A stretch of DNA of 16,641 nt from positions 1 through 16,641 of the forward strand of contig JAEOUI010000155.1 in assembly GCA_016839425.1 (NCBI GenBank). The letters run 5' to 3'. The stretch comes from Promethearchaeota archaeon. Lineage in GTDB: Archaea; Asgardarchaeota; Lokiarchaeia; Sigynarchaeales; SOKP01. The notes under the pieces were generated by a model that did no database searches, was not told the DNA's origin, and saw nothing but the letters and a program-made list of their open reading frames with translations. A program made the position numbers and the translations under genes. Below are positions 1 through 7,738 of the stretch, in pieces (positions within the stretch are counted from its first letter, which is position 1; every line of letters starts with the position of its first letter).

Positions 1-452
1 CCGTATCTCCTTACCGAGCACACGATTACTCTATCGCTTCCTTCTTCTACATACTTGCTTAGAAATTTTGCTGCAATTGCTAATCGTTCTGCTGTTTGGG
101 TTAAATCAATAACATACAAACCATAATTAGTTTGTCTGTATATGAACCTTCTCGCATCACCCGTCAAGAGCTTGGTTCCAATGTGTATCCCACAAGATAA
201 ATATAATTGTTTTATCTGCTCGTCTTGATCGATGATCTTCTCTTCTTCTCTAACGGGTTCTGAATCAATTAGTTCGAGTTCTTTCTCAAGGTCAAGATCC
301 AAGTCGTCTTCAAAATCTTCTTCGAAGTCTTCGATATCAATCGCGTCCGTACCTTTTTTCTTCTTGGACGCTTTTTCTTCGGGTTCCTTATCAGAATCAG
401 CAGTTTCAGCGTCTAATTCTTCTTCTTTAGTTTTTTTTTTCTTTCTAGCCAA
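1..452 (-). CDS. rps2: Ribosomal protein uS2, archaeal type (5' part, cut by window edge)
   Basis: This is the N-terminal 150 residues of the small-subunit ribosomal protein S2; the rest lies beyond position 1. Read on the minus strand, residues 78-150 match archaeal uS2: a GIHIGTK segment (residues 88-94), then [17 protein letters not shown] (101-117) and [14 protein letters not shown] (121-134). The only plausible start is TTG at 452-450: there is no ATG in the extension, a stop lies in frame about 13 codons upstream, and an AGGCGA Shine-Dalgarno-like element sits 7 nt before the TTG. The domain is preceded by about 75 residues that begin basic (MARKKKK) and become very acidic ([10 protein letters not shown] at 41-50), an extension most archaeal S2 proteins lack, although haloarchaea have acidic tails. 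The identification rests on remembered family motifs and is firm; the role of the extension is unknown. Confidence 0.9.
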   Translation of the reverse strand, partial: MARKKKKTKEEELDAETADSDKEPEEKASKKKKGTDAIDIEDFEEDFEDDLDLDLEKELELIDSEPVREEEKIIDQDEQIKQLYLSCGIHIGTKLLTGDARRFIYRQTNYGLYVIDLTQTAERLAIAAKFLSKYVEEGSDRVIVCSVRRY

Positions 453-458
453 GCAAAA

Positions 459-505
459 ATCGCCTAAATGCTGTACTATTATGTGCTATTATGGTTGATA
501 AATTT
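459..505 (-). promoter_or_regulatory. Promoter and ribosome binding site of rps2
   Basis: On the minus strand an AAATTTATC box (505-497) lies about 45-53 nt before the TTG start. It would place transcription start near 475, giving a leader of some 20-25 nt. That leader contains AGGCGA (465-460), one base off the archaeal consensus AGGTGA, correctly spaced to support the rare TTG start. The assignment is by sequence pattern only. Confidence 0.4.
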
Positions 506-596
506 TGGATCAATAATTAATTTTTGGTTTTTCAATATCGATATATTAAAATTAATATTCTCACTTATATTGATCATCAATAACATTTTTTATATC

Positions 597-1088
597 ATGG
601 CGTCGAAATTAGATTATCGCTTGGTATTTGCTCTCTTGATTCCAATAGTATTGTCATTTTTTACCTTGTATATTTTTAATATTGGGACGATCATCGTGCA
701 AATCCAACAATCAGCAGGAGCAAATGTGATTGCAATCCTATCTTTAATGCTTCAAGCAAATTTTAGATTTGACGCCATCTCAATGTTTTCTGGTGAGCCA
801 ACGCCTTTAGGTTTTTTAGCCCCACAATTCATTATCTGGCTCCTGTTGGGATACATATGCGGAACGATAGCAAAAGGCGCAAAAAGAGGTGTTATAACGA
901 GTTTAATCTTGGTAATTATTGACTTGTTGCTGTGGATTCTACTTAGCGTGCTCGCTGCAGTGGATCTAATGTCCTTATTCACATCAGGTCTTTTCTACAC
1001 ATTAGGAGGAATATTTATTGCTCTTACTGCTGGAATTTTTGGAGGTTTGATTGGGGGGTTAATCTCAGGTCCTTACGAGGGTTTATAG
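597..1088 (+). CDS. Small integral membrane protein, four predicted helices, unknown function
   Basis: A 163-residue hydrophobic protein that I do not recognise. Predicted membrane segments are at about residues 8-30, 73-93, 98-121 and 132-156, with a basic cytoplasmic-looking loop (AKGAKRG, 92-98) between the second and third. The C-terminal part is rich in Gly, Ile and Leu (GIFGGLIGGLISGPYEGL). The frame is open upstream to an ATG at 468, but that would overlap the rps2 promoter region. The ATG at 597 is preferred because a TTATAT box lies about 28-33 nt upstream, as expected for a leaderless archaeal transcript. The gene is divergent from rps2. No catalytic motif or signal peptide is visible, so no function can be assigned. 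Confidence 0.65.
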   Translation: MASKLDYRLVFALLIPIVLSFFTLYIFNIGTIIVQIQQSAGANVIAILSLMLQANFRFDAISMFSGEPTPLGFLAPQFIIWLLLGYICGTIAKGAKRGVITSLILVIIDLLLWILLSVLAAVDLMSLFTSGLFYTLGGIFIALTAGIFGGLIGGLISGPYEGL

Positions 1089-1160
1089 AAAATTTAGATA
1101 TATTTTTTGCTTATAGAATGTTTATATTCTTACCAAATTACACATATTTTTTTAAAAACG

Positions 1161-1700
1161 ATGGATGAAATGGAGATAATCCCCGGGAGGGAGGTTGCAT
1201 TAGAACTCATAAAAAACCTAAAACTTCCGTTTTCTATTCGTTATCATTCTCACGCAGTAGCTAAAAAAGCCCTGGAAATTGCAGAAAGGATTACCAAAGT
1301 TAAATTGGACATAGATTTAATCGAAATAGGGGCATTATTGCACGATATTGGACGAACCAGAACTCACGGGTTCGATCATGGGATCCAAGGCGGTAAAATC
1401 TTAAGAGAACGCGGATTTCCAGAGAGCATCGTGAGGATTTGCGAACGGCATATCTTAGGAGGGCTAGATAAAGACGATGCTCGAGAAGTCGGACTTCCAA
1501 TCAAGAATTACTTGCCCGAAACCATGGAAGAAAAGATCGTTTGCCTTGCTGATAAGTATATGACGGGAAAAAAGGAAGTATCCGTCGAAGAAAGGTTTAA
1601 AAAATGGATCTTAAAATACGGAAGGACAGAAATTTTGCTTAAAGCTCGTCGTAGAGTCAAAAAGATTCAATCTGAAATAAAAGAGAATATGAAATTTTAA
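1161..1700 (+). CDS. HD-domain metal-dependent phosphohydrolase (TIGR00295-like)
   Basis: This is a 179-residue soluble protein of the HD superfamily, probably a metal-dependent phosphohydrolase acting on a nucleotide or other phosphoester. The H...HD...D metal-binding pattern is complete: H31, H61-D62 in LLHDIGR, and D131 in CLADKY. Additional conserved histidines sit at H69, H73 and H97 (ERHILGG). The arrangement and length match the archaeal uncharacterised group I know as TIGR00295, usually about 160-180 residues. The reading frame extends to 1107, but those 18 residues fall before the domain and in the promoter-like AT-rich region, so the ATG at 1161 is chosen. The C-terminus (residues 145-179) is basic and helical. 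The substrate cannot be read from the sequence. It follows the membrane protein gene by 72 nt. Confidence 0.8.
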   Translation: MDEMEIIPGREVALELIKNLKLPFSIRYHSHAVAKKALEIAERITKVKLDIDLIEIGALLHDIGRTRTHGFDHGIQGGKILRERGFPESIVRICERHILGGLDKDDAREVGLPIKNYLPETMEEKIVCLADKYMTGKKEVSVEERFKKWILKYGRTEILLKARRRVKKIQSEIKENMKF

Positions 1701-1739
1701 TAATTTAAGTAAAATATTATCATTTACGATCTTTTAACA

Positions 1740-1747
1740 TTTATATA
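1740..1747 (+). promoter_or_regulatory. TATA-like box of the 1821 gene
   Basis: TTTATATA lies 74-81 nt upstream of the ATG at 1821, giving an expected transcription start near 1772 and a leader of about 50 nt. Sequence match to archaeal box A only. Confidence 0.4.
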
Positions 1748-1820
1748 GAATGTACTCTAATTAATTTACTATCATTTCAATTAGAAATGAATTAATCAAA
1801 GAAAAAATCGTGAAAAAAAT

Positions 1821-2249
1821 ATGGGTAAATCAGTAGCAGGACCTATTATAGGAATAATTGGCGCATCAATGCTTTGTGTCGCAGGAGTTATATTAATTCT
1901 TGGCATGACTGCCATTAATGCATTAATAATGTCGTCTGGAGGAAGTACGCTTAGTGTCGATCTTACAATGTATTATGTAAATATGATAATGACTCTTGCG
2001 TTGGGAATCCTTGCCTTAGTTGGAGCTATTGTTGGCTTCAAAAAAGGATTACCAGGAGGAATTATCCTCTTGATTGCAGGTGGTGTTGCATTAGTTGGTT
2101 CTTTCATTCCATTAGGTATTATTTCCTTCTCATCGGGAACGACAACCTATTATGCAGCAGTAACCTTAACTAGTCCCTTAATCTTCATTGTTGATCCAGC
2201 GTTAATTGTTCTTGGTGGAATCCTCTCTCTAGCTCTGAAAGAGGATTAA
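1821..2249 (+). CDS. Small Gly/Ile-rich membrane protein, four predicted helices, unknown function
   Basis: A 142-residue hydrophobic protein, not recognised as a named family. Hydrophobic stretches are at about residues 8-33, 52-73, 78-102 and 116-139. The short loops are rich in Ser/Thr/Gly (MSSGGSTLS, 37-45; SSGTTTYY, 104-111), there is a basic turn FKKG (73-76), and the acidic C-terminus is KED. The layout resembles small four-helix membrane proteins of the DUF4064/DUF4870 kind, but I see no diagnostic residue. It has its own TATA box and terminator, so it is probably monocistronic. The start ATG is the first in frame after the promoter. Confidence 0.65.
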   Translation: MGKSVAGPIIGIIGASMLCVAGVILILGMTAINALIMSSGGSTLSVDLTMYYVNMIMTLALGILALVGAIVGFKKGLPGGIILLIAGGVALVGSFIPLGIISFSSGTTTYYAAVTLTSPLIFIVDPALIVLGGILSLALKED

Positions 2250-2289
2250 ATTTTTTTAAAGACTTTTTTTTTCTTTTTCTATTTTTTTT
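2219..2289 (+). terminator. Hairpin over the stop codon followed by T-tracts
   Basis: AATCCTCTCTC (2219-2229) and GAAAGAGGATT (2237-2247) form an 11-bp stem with one mismatch and a 7-nt loop. The right arm ends on the first base of the TAA stop codon (2247-2249). T-tracts follow at 2251-2257, 2264-2272, 2274-2278 and 2282-2289. Archaea terminate mainly at T-tracts, and the stem adds a bacterial-style element. Confidence 0.6.
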
Positions 2290-2415
2290 ATTTCAAATTT
2301 CTCAAAAACCATAACAATATAATTTCAATATTAAGATTTTTTTTTATGAAAGTATTATTACGGGAGTAAAGTGTAACATTAGTACAGTAAAGCTTAAAAT
2401 AATACTGACATTTAA

Positions 2416-2424
2416 CTTTATAAG
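2416..2424 (+). promoter_or_regulatory. TATA-like box of the activase operon
   Basis: CTTTATAAG lies about 47-55 nt upstream of the ATG at 2471, which would give transcription from near 2445 and a short leader. The preceding 2290-2415 is AT-rich DNA in which I see no gene. By sequence pattern only. Confidence 0.45.
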
Positions 2425-2470
2425 TGAACAATGTAAATCACGACTTCTAATCAAATCTAACAGTGTTAAC

Positions 2471-5404
2471 ATGGAAAAAGAACCCACTAATAAGGAGCAA
2501 ATTCACCCAACACATTTTGAAGGCTTAGAAATAGGTACGGTTTCTGTCAAATGGGTAAGAAGGACAAAAGAGGGAAAGATCTTTTGCGAAGTTTTGAGGC
2601 ACGAGGGTTATCCAAAAGAGAAGATAGAAAAAATATTTGAAAAATATCAAGTTGACGAAAATTCGAAATTAGTCATAACTGGACATGCAACAAGAAACTT
2701 TTTTAATCTTCCATATTTTTCAGAAGCGGAATGCCTCGAAAAAGCCATTGCTTATTACGATTTAAAACCAGATATATTGCTCTCTCTTGGTGGAGAAACT
2801 TTCAGTGTTTTTCCAATGAAAAACGGGGTAATAAAAAACATCATATCTACGACAAAATGTGCTGCGGGAACGGGAGAATTTATCGTTCAGCAACTCCAAC
2901 GAATGGGATTGACGCTCAATAAAGGAATAGAAGAAAGCAAGAAAGGAACATTCACGAAGCTCGCAACACGCTGTTCAGTTCATTGTAAATCAGATGCCAC
3001 ACACAAACTTAACAAGGGTGAGTGTTTGCCCCAAGATGTGGCAAAAACTTTAATTCACGACCTAGCAAGAAAAGTAAGTGAAATGGTTTATGCATCAGAT
3101 TGGCCAACCTGTTCAATCGTGTTAGCGGGTGGTGTTGGTATGAATAAAGTGTTTATTGAGGATCTGAAATCTTTTCTTCCCAATTCTGAGATCCAACTTC
3201 TTCCAGAAAGTGCATGTTTAGAAGCGTTTGGTGCGGCATTAATAGCTTCAGAAACCGATGGGGAGATACCACAATTTGACAAGTTGTTTTTACCAAAAAA
3301 TATAGAAATTGAAACACGGGACCCACTCAAAAATATTGAATCACTTGTTGATTATAGAGTCAGTAAAGAACAGGATATTTCATTAGAAGATGGAGGCAAA
3401 TACATATTGGGAATTGACGCAGGATCGACCACGACTAAAGCAGTTTTATTAAATATTAGGGATCAATCTATTGGAGCAAGAATATACCTGCGCACGCTTG
3501 GAAATCCCATTGTAGCAACAAAAAAGTGCCTTCAAAGCCTAATTGAGCAAATTGGGCCTCACAAAATAGAGATTATTCAGTGTAGCGCCACAGGGTCTGC
3601 TCGAGAGATGGTCTCTGTTTATTTGGATAATTGTCTAATCTTCAACGAGATTCTTGCTCACGCACGGGCCGCAACAGAAGAAGTCCCGGATGTGGATACT
3701 GTGTTTGAAATTGGAGGACAAGACTCAAAATTTATATCGTTTCTCAAGGGTGTACCAATTGATTATGCAATGAATGAAGGATGCTCTGCCGGTACTGGTA
3801 GTTTTCTTGAAGAATCCGCTTCCGTCGATATGGGAATTGCTGTTGAAGATATAAGTTCCATAGCACTCAATAGCGAATCACCAATAGCCTTTGGAGAAAG
3901 ATGTGCAGCGTTTATAAACACGGATTTAAGAAATGCACTTCAACAAGGGGCTAAACAAGAGGATGTTGTTGCGGGTTTAGCCTACTCTATTGCAGATAAT
4001 TATATTTCTAGAATTATTGGTCCGCGCCATATTGGAGAAAAACTTCTTTTCTTGGGCGGAGTTGCTCTAAATAAGGCAGTTGCCTTAGCAATGGCTTCTT
4101 GTTCTCAAAGGAATGTAATCGTTCCCCCCCATCCAGAACTAATGGGTGCCGTTGGAACTGCTTTAATGGCTTTAGACCTTTTGCACGAAGGGGATGCCTT
4201 AGAATATGAATTTAATTTAAACGCACTCCTTAAAGGAGAAATGAGCGTGAAAAATACATTCCGCTGTAGGGCCTGCGATAATCTTTGCGAGATTCAAAAT
4301 ATCACGATAAGGAAGAAGAATTATCCTTTTGGGGGGTACTGTTCAAAATATAGATTATTACGTAAAAATAAGAATATTAAAGAGGGTAAAAATCTAATAG
4401 AATGGCGTAACAAATTAATTTACGAAAAGTATGGCCCTCAAAACAAAAATGAACCTTTACCAACGATTGGGATTCCAATGGCGCTTACATCTCATAGTTT
4501 GTTTCCCTTATACGCTCGCTTTATAAACGAGCTTGGTTTTAATGTAATATTATCGGATTCGATAAAAAGCGAATCCATAAAATCCATAGGTACAATCTGT
4601 TATCCCTGCGAACTGCTATATAGTGCTGTCATTGATTTAATAGAAAAAAAAGTTGATTATATCTTTTTACCTTATGTGATAGAATTCGATATTCCATCGG
4701 GTTATCTTCACGGATATACTTGTCCTTCTACGGCAGGTATCCCTGACATCGTGCGGGCAGCCCTTGAGGATCATTCTAAAAGGATATTATCACCACATAT
4801 TAGCCTCTCAGGAGAGACTTACGATACAACAATAAGCGAGCTTGTAAAGGTTGCAAGTAATTTAGGTTTCGATATTGAAAAGGGAGAAGATGCGGCTAAA
4901 ACGGCATTAAGGCATTATTGGCAATTCATGAAGGAATATCACTCCTTGGGTGCTTTAAAACTTAAGGAAATTGAAGGAGAGGACTCTGTTGTCATTGGAG
5001 GGAGACCATATATCATATTTCCTTCAGAAGTAAATCTGGCACTTCCTCGCAAGATTGTAAGTAGAGGATATCACGCAATTCCCGTTGATTTACTCCCACA
5101 AATAGAAACTAAAAATGTTCACGAAAGAAATGTATGGGCTTTTACTCAAAAAATTGATAACGCAATTTCCCACGTGCAAGAGAAAGCAAACTTATATATT
5201 TGCCTGATTTCCTGCTTTTCATGTGGTCCCGATAGCATCATGTACCATCATTTTCGTCAAGAACTCGAAGGATCAACCTTTTGCTACCTTGAAATTGATT
5301 CTCATACTGCTCATGCGGGATTCGAAACTCGCGTGGAGGCGTTCCTTGATATAATTGAGGGACAACACAAAAAATTAACACAAAATATTGATAATGTGAT
5401 GTAA
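2471..5404 (+). CDS. Double BadF/HgdC-type activase with DUF2229-like domain
   Basis: A 977-residue cytoplasmic protein related to the ATPases that activate 2-hydroxyacyl-CoA dehydratases by ATP-driven transfer of a low-potential electron. Two ASKHA-fold domains lie in tandem. Domain 1 (about 17-265) has a weak phosphate loop (GLEIGTVSVK) and cluster cysteines C130 (CAAGTG) and C168. Domain 2 (about 312-580) has the full GIDAGSTTTK loop (314-323), EIGGQDSKF, C438 (CSAGTG) and C478. A four-cysteine knuckle follows (C599, C602, C606, C624), then the DUF2229-like region (about 660-960) with CYPCELL and SCFSCGPDS near its end. The substrate and partner are unknown. It has its own promoter and abuts the next gene. 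Homologues I recall are about 1,400 residues with both parts in one chain. The family call is firm, the reaction is not. Confidence 0.85.
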   Translation: MEKEPTNKEQIHPTHFEGLEIGTVSVKWVRRTKEGKIFCEVLRHEGYPKEKIEKIFEKYQVDENSKLVITGHATRNFFNLPYFSEAECLEKAIAYYDLKPDILLSLGGETFSVFPMKNGVIKNIISTTKCAAGTGEFIVQQLQRMGLTLNKGIEESKKGTFTKLATRCSVHCKSDATHKLNKGECLPQDVAKTLIHDLARKVSEMVYASDWPTCSIVLAGGVGMNKVFIEDLKSFLPNSEIQLLPESACLEAFGAALIASETDGEIPQFDKLFLPKNIEIETRDPLKNIESLVDYRVSKEQDISLEDGGKYILGIDAGSTTTKAVLLNIRDQSIGARIYLRTLGNPIVATKKCLQSLIEQIGPHKIEIIQCSATGSAREMVSVYLDNCLIFNEILAHARAATEEVPDVDTVFEIGGQDSKFISFLKGVPIDYAMNEGCSAGTGSFLEESASVDMGIAVEDISSIALNSESPIAFGERCAAFINTDLRNALQQGAKQEDVVAGLAYSIADNYISRIIGPRHIGEKLLFLGGVALNKAVALAMASCSQRNVIVPPHPELMGAVGTALMALDLLHEGDALEYEFNLNALLKGEMSVKNTFRCRACDNLCEIQNITIRKKNYPFGGYCSKYRLLRKNKNIKEGKNLIEWRNKLIYEKYGPQNKNEPLPTIGIPMALTSHSLFPLYARFINELGFNVILSDSIKSESIKSIGTICYPCELLYSAVIDLIEKKVDYIFLPYVIEFDIPSGYLHGYTCPSTAGIPDIVRAALEDHSKRILSPHISLSGETYDTTISELVKVASNLGFDIEKGEDAAKTALRHYWQFMKEYHSLGALKLKEIEGEDSVVIGGRPYIIFPSEVNLALPRKIVSRGYHAIPVDLLPQIETKNVHERNVWAFTQKIDNAISHVQEKANLYICLISCFSCGPDSIMYHHFRQELEGSTFCYLEIDSHTAHAGFETRVEAFLDIIEGQHKKLTQNIDNVM

Positions 5405-5407
5405 ATG
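5396..5407 (+). promoter_or_regulatory. Stop/start junction TAA-ATG with internal ribosome binding site
   Basis: The TAA at 5402-5404 is followed at once by ATG at 5405, in the same frame. GTGAT (5396-5400), complementary to the archaeal anti-Shine-Dalgarno, lies 4 nt before the ATG and could drive reinitiation or translational coupling. Confidence 0.5.
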
Positions 5408-6796
5408 TTGGAAAAAGTAGTAAAAAAAAAAGAATTGAAAGATTATCAATGTCGTTTTTCAGAGGACTTCAAATATATTATTGATTCTGATGGAAACCAA
5501 GTATTTTTAAACGATTCAAGAATCGTTCATGTTCTTCCTGAAGCTCGGGATCCTTATGGAAGCCGACTTGTACAAAACCTTTATGAAAAACACAATATAA
5601 ACTTACGCATCGCTCCAAAAACAGACGCCACTATCATTCAATACGGAAAAAAAGCCTGTTCTGGGAGAGAATGCCTTGCAACAGTCGCTATAGTTGGTGC
5701 TGTCGTGAAAGACATTTCTGAACATCGATCTAAAGAGGAGATTACCATATATAGAGCCCCAATAGTCCAACACGGTCCGTGCCAAAATGGTGGTTGGCCT
5801 GTATTATGGGATTCCATTTCAAGGCGCTTAAACGCCAAAAATACAATACATTACATTGCACCAAATTACAAGAATAAATTCTTAGGACTTCCACATGAAA
5901 TAATTGCACAAGAAGGCATGTTCTTCTTGATTGGACATTACCTTCAAGAAGCAAGGAATTCGCTTTATTGTATCGCAGAAGATAAGGAATCAGCAATGCA
6001 AAGCTTTGAAATGATTACTGACGATTTCATAGAAGCAATGAAAGAAGGGAAATATCTTACAAGAATAGGACTAATTAAATGGGCAAAGGAAATTAGCAAA
6101 ATCCCTCGTAAAACTACATTACAACGAGCAGCAAAAGTCATCGTTATTGGTGGTCTAAACTTGATGTTTGATTATTATCCAATAGAGCAATTTTTTCTAA
6201 ACAAGGGAGTCGTACCTAAAATCGTTGATTTTATGGAAGCTGTTTCATTGATCTTATCAGAACCCTCGCTTAGATTTGGATTTAAGAAGGGATTGATTCA
6301 CCCGGAACAACAGTTAGATTTAGATTTTATAAACGATTTGGAATTATCCAATGATGAAATCAACGAAGCAAAAAAAGCAAAGCGGAGTCTTACTAAAATT
6401 AGCTTCTTAGAATCTCAAATCAAGTCGTTTCGAAAAGCTATGAAAAAAGCAGGCTTATTATTTGATTCAGGTACGGAATTTAAAGACATTCTAGTAAAAG
6501 GTCACAATTTTATGACCCTGAATTGCTGCACGGAAACTACTGTAGTAGTAGGAAGATACTTGGATTCCGTTCAAAACGGCTTATACGATGGTGTTGTTAA
6601 CCTTGGTTCTTTTAATTGTCAACCAGCTATGAACGCACAAACAATTTTGCGACCAATCGCAAATAAGTCTGATATTCCCTACGCTGCCGTTGATTGCGAA
6701 GGTCCTTGGCTTACATCCAACCAACAAAGATTACTCGAAACAATAGCAATTCAAGCAATTCGCTTGAGAGACGAGAAAAATAAAATTTCATCTTAA
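5405..6796 (+). CDS. HgdB-like (2-hydroxyacyl-CoA dehydratase-type) iron-sulfur protein
   Basis: A 463-residue cytoplasmic protein corresponding to the C-terminal part of long activase-related proteins, related to dehydratase subunits of the HgdB/BcrB type. Candidate iron-sulfur ligands and conserved cysteines are C85 and C90 (ACSGREC), C126 (HGPCQNGGW), C374-C375 (LNCCTETT), C405 (GSFNCQP) and C431 (VDCEGPW). A Rossmann-like start is visible at KVIVIGGLNLMFDYYPIEQFF in the middle. It begins on the base after the stop of the activase gene and in the same frame, so the two products almost certainly act together as reductase and cluster-bearing acceptor. Whether the acceptor is a dehydratase or a double-cubane-type reductase of small molecules cannot be told. 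Ends before a weak hairpin at 6804-6829. Confidence 0.8.
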   Translation: MLEKVVKKKELKDYQCRFSEDFKYIIDSDGNQVFLNDSRIVHVLPEARDPYGSRLVQNLYEKHNINLRIAPKTDATIIQYGKKACSGRECLATVAIVGAVVKDISEHRSKEEITIYRAPIVQHGPCQNGGWPVLWDSISRRLNAKNTIHYIAPNYKNKFLGLPHEIIAQEGMFFLIGHYLQEARNSLYCIAEDKESAMQSFEMITDDFIEAMKEGKYLTRIGLIKWAKEISKIPRKTTLQRAAKVIVIGGLNLMFDYYPIEQFFLNKGVVPKIVDFMEAVSLILSEPSLRFGFKKGLIHPEQQLDLDFINDLELSNDEINEAKKAKRSLTKISFLESQIKSFRKAMKKAGLLFDSGTEFKDILVKGHNFMTLNCCTETTVVVGRYLDSVQNGLYDGVVNLGSFNCQPAMNAQTILRPIANKSDIPYAAVDCEGPWLTSNQQRLLETIAIQAIRLRDEKNKISS

Positions 6797-6803
6797 TTTA
6801 TCT

Positions 6804-6829
6804 AATTACAGAAATATTTTCTCGTAATT
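6804..6829 (+). terminator. Weak hairpin after the HgdB-like gene
   Basis: AATTAC (6804-6809) pairs with GTAATT (6824-6829), and GAAA (6811-6814) with TTTC (6818-6821), leaving a small asymmetric bulge. It is AT-rich, and the T-rich stretch after it is interrupted, so this is only a candidate. Confidence 0.3.
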
Positions 6830-6913
6830 TAGCTTGGTTTCTATATTTTTACCTATCATTCCTTATTTTTTCATGGTGATTGGGTTTATTTGGGTTGTAA
6901 GACTAAAACAATA

Positions 6914-6921
6914 AATTTATA
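6914..6921 (+). promoter_or_regulatory. TATA-like box of the thiazole synthase gene
   Basis: AATTTATA ends about 20 nt before the ATG at 6941 and is centred near -24, which predicts a leaderless or nearly leaderless transcript. That leaves no room for a thiamine riboswitch. Confidence 0.5.
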
Positions 6922-6940
6922 CAAAAAAAACATACAGATA

Positions 6941-7723
6941 ATGTTAGACGAAACTATCATAACAAGAGCAATTATTGAGTCTTATACCAAGGAATTTGTC
7001 GATCATCTCAAGGTTGATGTCATTATTGCGGGTGCAGGTCCTGCAGGGTTAGTAGCTGCAAAATTTTTAGCACAAGGTGGACTTAAAACGGTAATTTTCG
7101 AACGAAAGTTATCTTTTGGTGGTGGAATGCTAGGAGGCGGCATCATGTTCAATAAGATTGTTGTACAAGACGACGCAAAACCAATTTTAGATGAATATAA
7201 CATTAAAACAGAGGAATTCGAACCAAACTATCATGTGGCAGATGCTGTGGAGACAGTAGCAAAATTAACTGCTGGAGCAATTGACGCGGGCGTAAAGATT
7301 TTTAACCTCATATCAGTAGAAGACGTCAAGATTAACGATAAATTGGAAGTCAATGGAGTTGTAGTCAACTGGACGGCTGTAGAAATGGCGAAATTACATG
7401 TTGATCCAGTTACCTTTGAAAGTAAATGCGTGATAGACGCAACTGGTCACGATGTAGAAGTTGTAAAAACCATTTTAAGAAAGATACCTAACTCTAAATT
7501 AAATACTTCAACAGGAACAATAATGGGCGAACTCCCAATGAACGCTGAAATCGGTGAAAAAATTCTTTTAGATACTACGAAAGAAATTTATCCAGGATTA
7601 TATGTTGCAGGAATGGCAGCAAACGCATGTTCTGGAGGACAACGGATGGGTCCAATATTTGGGGGAATGTTACTTTCTGGAAAGAAAGTATCAACCTTGA
7701 TCAAGAAAGAATTGCTTGAATAA
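6941..7723 (+). CDS. thi4: Thiazole synthase Thi4, sulfide-dependent archaeal type
   Basis: A 260-residue FAD/NAD-binding enzyme that makes the thiamine thiazole precursor (adenosine thiazole) from NAD, glycine and sulfide. The dinucleotide fold is at GAGPAG (31-36), followed by ERKLSFGGGM (family hallmark), DATGHD and the C-terminal GMAANACSGGQRMGPIFGGM. At the position of the sulfur-donating Cys of yeast Thi4 (SCMDPN) this protein has His153 (LHVDPV), as in Methanocaldococcus enzymes, so it should turn over with free sulfide rather than being a single-turnover suicide enzyme. The frame is open to a TTG at 6890, but the ATG at 6941 fits both the TATA box and the family start (ITRAIIESY). A related archaeal ribose-1,5-bisphosphate isomerase is unlikely given the conserved Thi4 motifs. 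No other thiamine gene is in view. Confidence 0.92.
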   Translation: MLDETIITRAIIESYTKEFVDHLKVDVIIAGAGPAGLVAAKFLAQGGLKTVIFERKLSFGGGMLGGGIMFNKIVVQDDAKPILDEYNIKTEEFEPNYHVADAVETVAKLTAGAIDAGVKIFNLISVEDVKINDKLEVNGVVVNWTAVEMAKLHVDPVTFESKCVIDATGHDVEVVKTILRKIPNSKLNTSTGTIMGELPMNAEIGEKILLDTTKEIYPGLYVAGMAANACSGGQRMGPIFGGMLLSGKKVSTLIKKELLE

Positions 7724-7738
7724 TTAATGATGTTCAAA

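Noticed and set aside
232..498. Serine-rich plus-strand open frame
   Set aside because: It is the antisense of the acidic uS2 extension; Asp/Glu codons read backwards give Ser/Phe. The minus strand carries clear S2 motifs.
468..596. Longer start for the first membrane protein
   Set aside because: The added 43 residues overlap the divergent promoter region of rps2, and a TATA-like box sits at leaderless distance from the ATG at 597.
6890..6940. TTG start giving a 277-residue thiazole synthase
   Set aside because: The added 17 residues include the TATA box and have no family counterpart; ATG at 6941 fits the family length.
6841..6940. Thiamine riboswitch before thi4
   Set aside because: The TATA box is about 25 nt from the ATG, leaving no leader, and I see no conserved THI-box sequence.
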